A program made the position numbers and the translations under genes. DNA of 64,000 nucleotides from Pumilibacter intestinalis (GTDB lineage: Bacteria; Bacillota; Clostridia; Christensenellales; Pumilibacteraceae): NCBI RefSeq assembly GCF_943193005.1, contig NZ_CALPCH010000006.1, forward strand, positions 1 through 64,000, written 5' to 3'. The notes beneath the pieces are model-generated. The model worked only from the letters and a program-made list of their open reading frames with translations. It had not been told where the DNA came from and did not search any database. Shown here piece after piece: positions 60,225-64,000 of this stretch. Within the stretch, counting starts at the first letter, position 1, and each line of letters begins with the position of its first letter.

Positions 60225-60253
60225 TTGACATCCGAAGCTTTTTATGCTATACT
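60225..60253 (+). promoter_or_regulatory. Promoter of the AraC-type regulator
   Basis: TTGACA (60225-60230), 17 bases and TATACT (60248-60253) form a near-perfect promoter. It places the transcript start near 60260, so the ATG at 60244 cannot be used. Confidence 0.75.
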
Positions 60254-60276
60254 TAAAAAAATCTTTCGAGGACTTT

Positions 60277-61074
60277 ATGCAAACCGAACAATACGAAAAA
60301 ATATGGGATTTCGAACTCTGCCCCATCGTGTCTTTGCATGCCATCGAAAGCGAACCGCATTTTCACAGCGCGATTGAAATACTCATCGGGCGGAAAGGCG
60401 CATTGCGCGCGCTCATAAATCAAACGGAATATTTCGTCCGTCCGGGCGATATCCTCGTAACAAATTCTTATGACGTACACGGCTACACGTTTTGCGGCGA
60501 AGAATCGCCCGTCGTAAACGTCGTTATTTTTCCGCTCGACTATGTGGACTATTTTTTCAAACTGCGCAAAAACAGGAAATTCGCCATGCACGTTTTACGC
60601 GACGACGCTATCTACAAAAACGCCACCGAGTTACTCGACATGTTCGACATAGCCAGAACAACGAAAAAACCGTCGCTTGCCAAATGTCTCGGTCTTGCGC
60701 TCTTCGAAATGATAGCCGTAAATATTCCTCTCACGCAAAATAAGGACGAACAGGCTGACCTTATAAAAGATATTTTGCACTATTTATACGCAAATTACCG
60801 CGAGGATATCTCGCTCTCCGCACTTTCCAAAAAATACGGTTATTCTCCCAACTACTTTTCAGCGCTATTCCACTCCTATCTTAATATAAATCTAAACGAG
60901 TTCGTCAATCGCTTAAGGTTGAACGAAATAATAAAGCAAGTCCACAACGGCGCCGATCTCATTACCGCCGTTTTCGACGCCGGTTTCAACTCTCTGCGAA
61001 CATTTTATCGCGCTTTCCATAAAAAATTCGACATGACGCCCAAAGAGTACTTTCGGCAATCGCAACATACGTGA
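60277..61074 (+). CDS. AraC-family transcriptional regulator
   Basis: The 265-residue protein has an N-terminal cupin sensing domain (EPHFHSAIEILIG near 26-38) and a C-terminal pair of helix-turn-helix motifs (ISLSALSKKYGYSPNYFSALFHSYL, then ITAVFDAGFNSLRTFYRAFHKKFDMTPKEY). GAGG lies 5 bases before the ATG at 60277. It is divergent from the giant lipoprotein operon and is the likely activator, sensing the sugar. Confidence 0.9.
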   Translation: MQTEQYEKIWDFELCPIVSLHAIESEPHFHSAIEILIGRKGALRALINQTEYFVRPGDILVTNSYDVHGYTFCGEESPVVNVVIFPLDYVDYFFKLRKNRKFAMHVLRDDAIYKNATELLDMFDIARTTKKPSLAKCLGLALFEMIAVNIPLTQNKDEQADLIKDILHYLYANYREDISLSALSKKYGYSPNYFSALFHSYLNINLNEFVNRLRLNEIIKQVHNGADLITAVFDAGFNSLRTFYRAFHKKFDMTPKEYFRQSQHT

Positions 61075-61078
61075 TAAA

Positions 61079-61115
61079 AGGGCGTACAACAGCCGAAGCT
61101 ATTGTACGCCCTTTG
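61079..61115 (+). terminator. Convergent terminator
   Basis: AAGGGCGTACAA pairs with TTGTACGCCCTT around a 12-base loop, between the AraC gene and the convergent dehydrogenase gene. Confidence 0.8.
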
Positions 61116-61135
61116 CATATCGTTTGTTTGCTTTC

Positions 61136-62428
61136 TCACTCGACAAACTTCACCACCGTGCCTTTTTGCATCGCCTCGTCCGCACGGTATACCAACACGT
61201 GACCGTTTATCGAATCTTCTATCGATGTATACGATACGGACGGCGTTTTGCCCGCAAGCACGTCGCAAAAATCAGCCATCAATCCTTTATCTCCGCCGAA
61301 ATGACCGCCCGTCTCTCCGTAAAGCTCGCAGAAATCGAATTTTTGCTCGGTATACGCTGATGTTTTGCGATCGTAATTACGCAGAAACAGTATGCCGTCA
61401 TCCGCTCTGCCCTCTATCTCCCCTCTTGTGCCCGATATCCATATACTGCGTCCCGGTTTGGCGCAACCGAGAACCATCGTGTGCACCGCCGTAGAACTGT
61501 TGGCGAATTTTATGCTCACTACTTGATGATCCACTATATCCCCGCCCGCCTTAAACGCGCACACGCCGTGCGGGTTATATGTTTTGAGCGAATCGATTTT
61601 TTCCTCGTCAGATATTTCACGATAGTCCTTTCCCGTGCACTGCCATGGATACCATGGCAAAAGGCAGTTGTTCAAATACATGGGCGTCACATCGAAAATA
61701 CAGTTACGGCGCACTTCTTCCGAGCAATCCGTAAGGCAACGCGTGCCCGCGCCATCCGGCGCGTTTTCCGGCGTGATAAAATCCCGGCCGCCGAAACTCG
61801 ACACCTCGTCGGGAACGGTGGAATTATTCAGCCAACACAATAAATCGAGATCATGACAACATTTTGCAAGCAACAGCGACGAGCCGCACTCACTCTCTTT
61901 ACGCCACTTTCCGCGTATGTATGACATGGAAGAATGGGCATATCCCACCCGCTCGCTCGTCTGTATACTAATCGGCTTTCCTATCGCGCCGGCGAGTATC
62001 GTTTCTTTGATTTTTCGGTAAAAAGGCGCAAAACGAAGTACGTGACATGTCATGAGAATACAGCCGTGTTCGTCCGCGATTCGCTTTATTTCCATTAAAT
62101 CCGCTTCATTATTTACAATCGGTTTTTCAAGAAGCATGTGATAACCTTGTTCCAAAAAAGGAATAGCAGTCTGCTTGTGGTATTGATCCATAGTGCCGTT
62201 TATTACGCAATCGGCTATCTTTCCCATTGCCAAAAGCTCATCTTGACCGGTAAAACACATTTTTGCCGGCACACCGAAATGCTCCCGCATATATTTCAAT
62301 CTGTTTTCGTCGGGATCCACCGCCGCAACTACTTTTATTTTTTTTAGCGAAAATACGCCCTCTTCCGCATAAACGCATGCTCTGTCCCCGCAACCTACGA
62401 CTACTGCGGTTATTGCTCCTATTTTCAT
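61136..62428 (-). CDS. Gfo/Idh/MocA-family oxidoreductase
   Basis: The 430-residue protein has an N-terminal NAD(P)-binding fold (TAVVVGCGDRACVYAEEG at 7-24), EKPIVN near 100 (with the conserved Lys of the EKP motif), and KCCHDLDLLCWL near 190. Family members oxidise or rearrange sugars and derivatives. CGGAGGCG precedes the ATG. Its place beside the AraC-controlled operon suggests that it processes a released sugar. It is longer than the usual 330-390 residues. Confidence 0.88.
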   Translation of the reverse strand: MKIGAITAVVVGCGDRACVYAEEGVFSLKKIKVVAAVDPDENRLKYMREHFGVPAKMCFTGQDELLAMGKIADCVINGTMDQYHKQTAIPFLEQGYHMLLEKPIVNNEADLMEIKRIADEHGCILMTCHVLRFAPFYRKIKETILAGAIGKPISIQTSERVGYAHSSMSYIRGKWRKESECGSSLLLAKCCHDLDLLCWLNNSTVPDEVSSFGGRDFITPENAPDGAGTRCLTDCSEEVRRNCIFDVTPMYLNNCLLPWYPWQCTGKDYREISDEEKIDSLKTYNPHGVCAFKAGGDIVDHQVVSIKFANSSTAVHTMVLGCAKPGRSIWISGTRGEIEGRADDGILFLRNYDRKTSAYTEQKFDFCELYGETGGHFGGDKGLMADFCDVLAGKTPSVSYTSIEDSINGHVLVYRADEAMQKGTVVKFVE

Positions 62429-62632
62429 AAACGCCTCCGATATATAAAGAGTATATCATGTTTTTCGCATGTTTTCTTGCCATCTTTTTAATTTTATGTG
62501 CCACATATTACGTTTTTCGCAAAATAGTAAGTTTTACGGTATTTCAAGTTCGTGTTTTACACGTTATTAGGTAAACGGCAAGTGAGGTTATTCACTTATT
62601 CGCCCAAAACCGTTATAAGGAGAAATTCAACA

Positions 62633-62689
62633 ATGGATTTAATTCAAACCAAAGTCTACTTTAACGGCAGTCATTACATAGCCATATAA
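62633..62689 (+). pseudogene. Truncated 18-codon gene start
   Basis: The frame reads MDLIQTKVYFNGSHYIAI then stop, behind AAGGAG. GSHYIAI looks like the beginning of a longer conserved protein, so this is likely an N-terminal remnant rather than a functional peptide. Bases 62429-62632 show no supported gene. Confidence 0.4.
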
Positions 62690-62696
62690 AAGAAAA

Positions 62697-62729
62697 CACC
62701 CAATCAAACACAAAAGGTTCGACTGGGTG
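62697..62729 (-). terminator. Terminator of the HipA-like gene
   Basis: On the minus strand CACCCAGTC and GATTGGGTG pair with one G-T mismatch and run into TTTTCTTTT. A further ACGAAAAA/TTTTTCGT hairpin lies at about 62745-62777. Confidence 0.6.
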
Positions 62730-62792
62730 GGGCTTGTAAAGCGACTACGAAAAAGATATTTTGCGATTTTTCGTGGTGTCTTGAACTCAAAT

Positions 62793-64000
62793 TTATTGCT
62801 TATGAATATAGTCTGCCGCTATATTCTTGTCCACGTCGTCATCTGTGGTCAACTTTATCAGGGCATGTGACTGCGCAATACTTTGTAACACTTCCACGCG
62901 CCTAGCCACCGATTCGGCTATGGCTTCTATACGTTTCTCTCCCACGCGCTCTTTTGCTCGCTCGGCGGAGAATGCACTTTTTACAATATCTTTTATGTCG
63001 GATAGCTTTCCGAAGTCTATCCAACCGAAATCCGATACCAGCTTCACCTGTTCATCGTGGTGCTTCTTAAACGGCTTACAATCTATTCCGCTCGACACGC
63101 TTATTTGCGACGCGAGCTTATCATAACCGAGCGAACTGCCGCTGTCGAATATAGGCGCAAAGCCAAGCCATTCAAGCGTTTCGGCGTTACGCAACAATCC
63201 GAAATTATTCAAATGTCTGTCCTCGTTAGCTATAATGTAATCGAGTACAATCATCCTATCAAGCATAGGCACGACGTCAGGCGCGCCGAGCAATTTACAA
63301 CAGTACACGAAATGCCCGTACACCGACATACTGTTGCTCTTTTTCTGCGTTTGCATAATGCGCCATGCGCTGACGAGTTCGGTATCTTTTGTAACAAAAT
63401 CCTCGCAAACGCTGTACGGCTCGTCTCCGTCCCAAATCACCATATACGGCACGTGCGGAATATTCAGCCGTTCCATGATTTCAGATGCAATCACTTCGTT
63501 GAACGGTTGCTGAACAAACGGATTGCTTCCGCCTTTAATGAGGCAACGCTTTCCATTGATGATTTTCCACCGCTTTTTAAGGCAACCATCCGAAGTGTTA
63601 TCCGGCGAGGAGAAGTCGAATCCATCCGTCTTTTTCGTTCTGCCGAACAACGCGTCGCCTATATCGTCCGAAAAAGGATTGTCAAAAAAGTTGACGTCAT
63701 CCCACTCAATTTGCGCTCTCTCGGGGCGAATCCAATATTGGTCGGACAGGCTCAACCCGAAGCACCGCGTAAGCAGTAGCTTGGTATCCGCTACATTTAA
63801 GGTTTCCAACGCCTGTCTCACACCGCTTCGACTTGCGGGTATTGCTCTGTCCGTCCACCATTCGTTGAGTGAGGCTCTATCCACAACGCCGCCGCGCACG
63901 GAAATACCGACAGGCAAATGTTGCGGCGCATATACTTTTTGTATCTTTTGTATCGTGCCGGTTGCATCATCTAATGTAATGTCGGCAACGGCAATCCTCT
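62793..64000 (-). CDS. HipA-like kinase-domain protein, 5' end outside the window
   Basis: The 402 visible codons contain LPVGISVRGG, LNEWWTDRAIPASRSG, IKGGSNPFVQQPFNEVIASEIM and the kinase catalytic segment LDYIIANEDRHLNNFG with metal-binding FDSGSSLGYD. These match HipA-type Ser/Thr kinases of the toxin/excisionase-like group. The frame is open to base 64000 without a clear start; a TTG at 63917 is internal. No HipB-like regulator is seen downstream; it could lie beyond the edge. It ends at a terminator. Confidence 0.8.
   Translation of the reverse strand, partial: RIAVADITLDDATGTIQKIQKVYAPQHLPVGISVRGGVVDRASLNEWWTDRAIPASRSGVRQALETLNVADTKLLLTRCFGLSLSDQYWIRPERAQIEWDDVNFFDNPFSDDIGDALFGRTKKTDGFDFSSPDNTSDGCLKKRWKIINGKRCLIKGGSNPFVQQPFNEVIASEIMERLNIPHVPYMVIWDGDEPYSVCEDFVTKDTELVSAWRIMQTQKKSNSMSVYGHFVYCCKLLGAPDVVPMLDRMIVLDYIIANEDRHLNNFGLLRNAETLEWLGFAPIFDSGSSLGYDKLASQISVSSGIDCKPFKKHHDEQVKLVSDFGWIDFGKLSDIKDIVKSAFSAERAKERVGEKRIEAIAESVARRVEVLQSIAQSHALIKLTTDDDVDKNIAADYIHKQ

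Noticed and set aside
60244-60276. Upstream ATG for the AraC regulator
   Set aside because: It lies within the predicted promoter (TATACT at 60248-60253) and has no ribosome-binding site.

Overview
The window looks like a chromosome segment of an uncultured Clostridia-type Bacillota, perhaps a gut lineage related to Christensenellales. This is inferred from Shine-Dalgarno-led genes, sigma-A type promoters with 17-base spacers, the polA-coaE-lytic transglycosylase order, the YkvI, YcxB and YesL families, LplB-type sugar permeases without a dedicated ATPase, and many lipoproteins. No rRNA, tRNA or CRISPR array was found. All statements come from reading the sequence; no database search was run.

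Layout. 0-1.35 kb: repeats ending in CTCCACCA, each near an intrinsic terminator, around a GNAT/YoaP-like gene. 1.4-4.5 kb: two ankyrin-repeat genes behind a consensus promoter. 4.5-10.2 kb: a metallo-beta-lactamase-fold hydrolase, gap, a degenerate ImmA/IrrE-like gene coupled to a YcxB-like gene, an M29 aminopeptidase, and fba. 10.2-13 kb: an accessory patch with dispersed palindromic repeats, a lipoprotein gene behind a leader that contains a terminator, a relic of a paralogue, and two nearly identical small genes. 13.1-20.9 kb: valS, then an ABC importer locus whose binding-protein gene is split by a 2.4-kb serine-recombinase element. 21-28.8 kb: YkvI, an HD hydrolase, and a five-gene operon ending with HEAT-like and TPR-like proteins. 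28.9-31.7 kb: asd-dapA-dapB, divergent from an M20 deacetylase that could complete the acetylated diaminopimelate branch. 31.8-36.6 kb: GH78-like and GH95-like glycosidases. 36.7-46.9 kb: a multi-spanning M28-like pseudo-peptidase, a self-regulating WYL regulator, slt-coaE-polA, a PAP2 phosphatase, ogt, and a radical SAM protein. 46.9-48.1 kb: decayed genes, an IS200/IS605 remnant, and a complete tiny transcription unit. 48.3-62.4 kb: a glycan operon with a 1524-residue lipoprotein, two permeases, a binding protein, two GH5-like enzymes and a LamG-like anchored protein, plus an AraC regulator and a Gfo/Idh/MocA dehydrogenase. 62.6-64 kb: a truncated small gene and a HipA-like kinase that runs off the window.

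Most striking. The element at about 16207-18594 lies inside the substrate-binding protein gene between near-identical GAAGC-containing junctions. Joining the two flanks restores one uninterrupted frame of about 334 codons, so the insertion should be cleanly reversible. The element carries the recombinase, a member of the same small-protein family found in tandem 4 kb upstream, and an array of three 17-bp iterons. Other leads are two pseudo-peptidases that have lost metal ligands, nine-G tracts in a surface lipoprotein and a transporter, genes predicted to be leaderless, and a self-contained 23-codon transcription unit.
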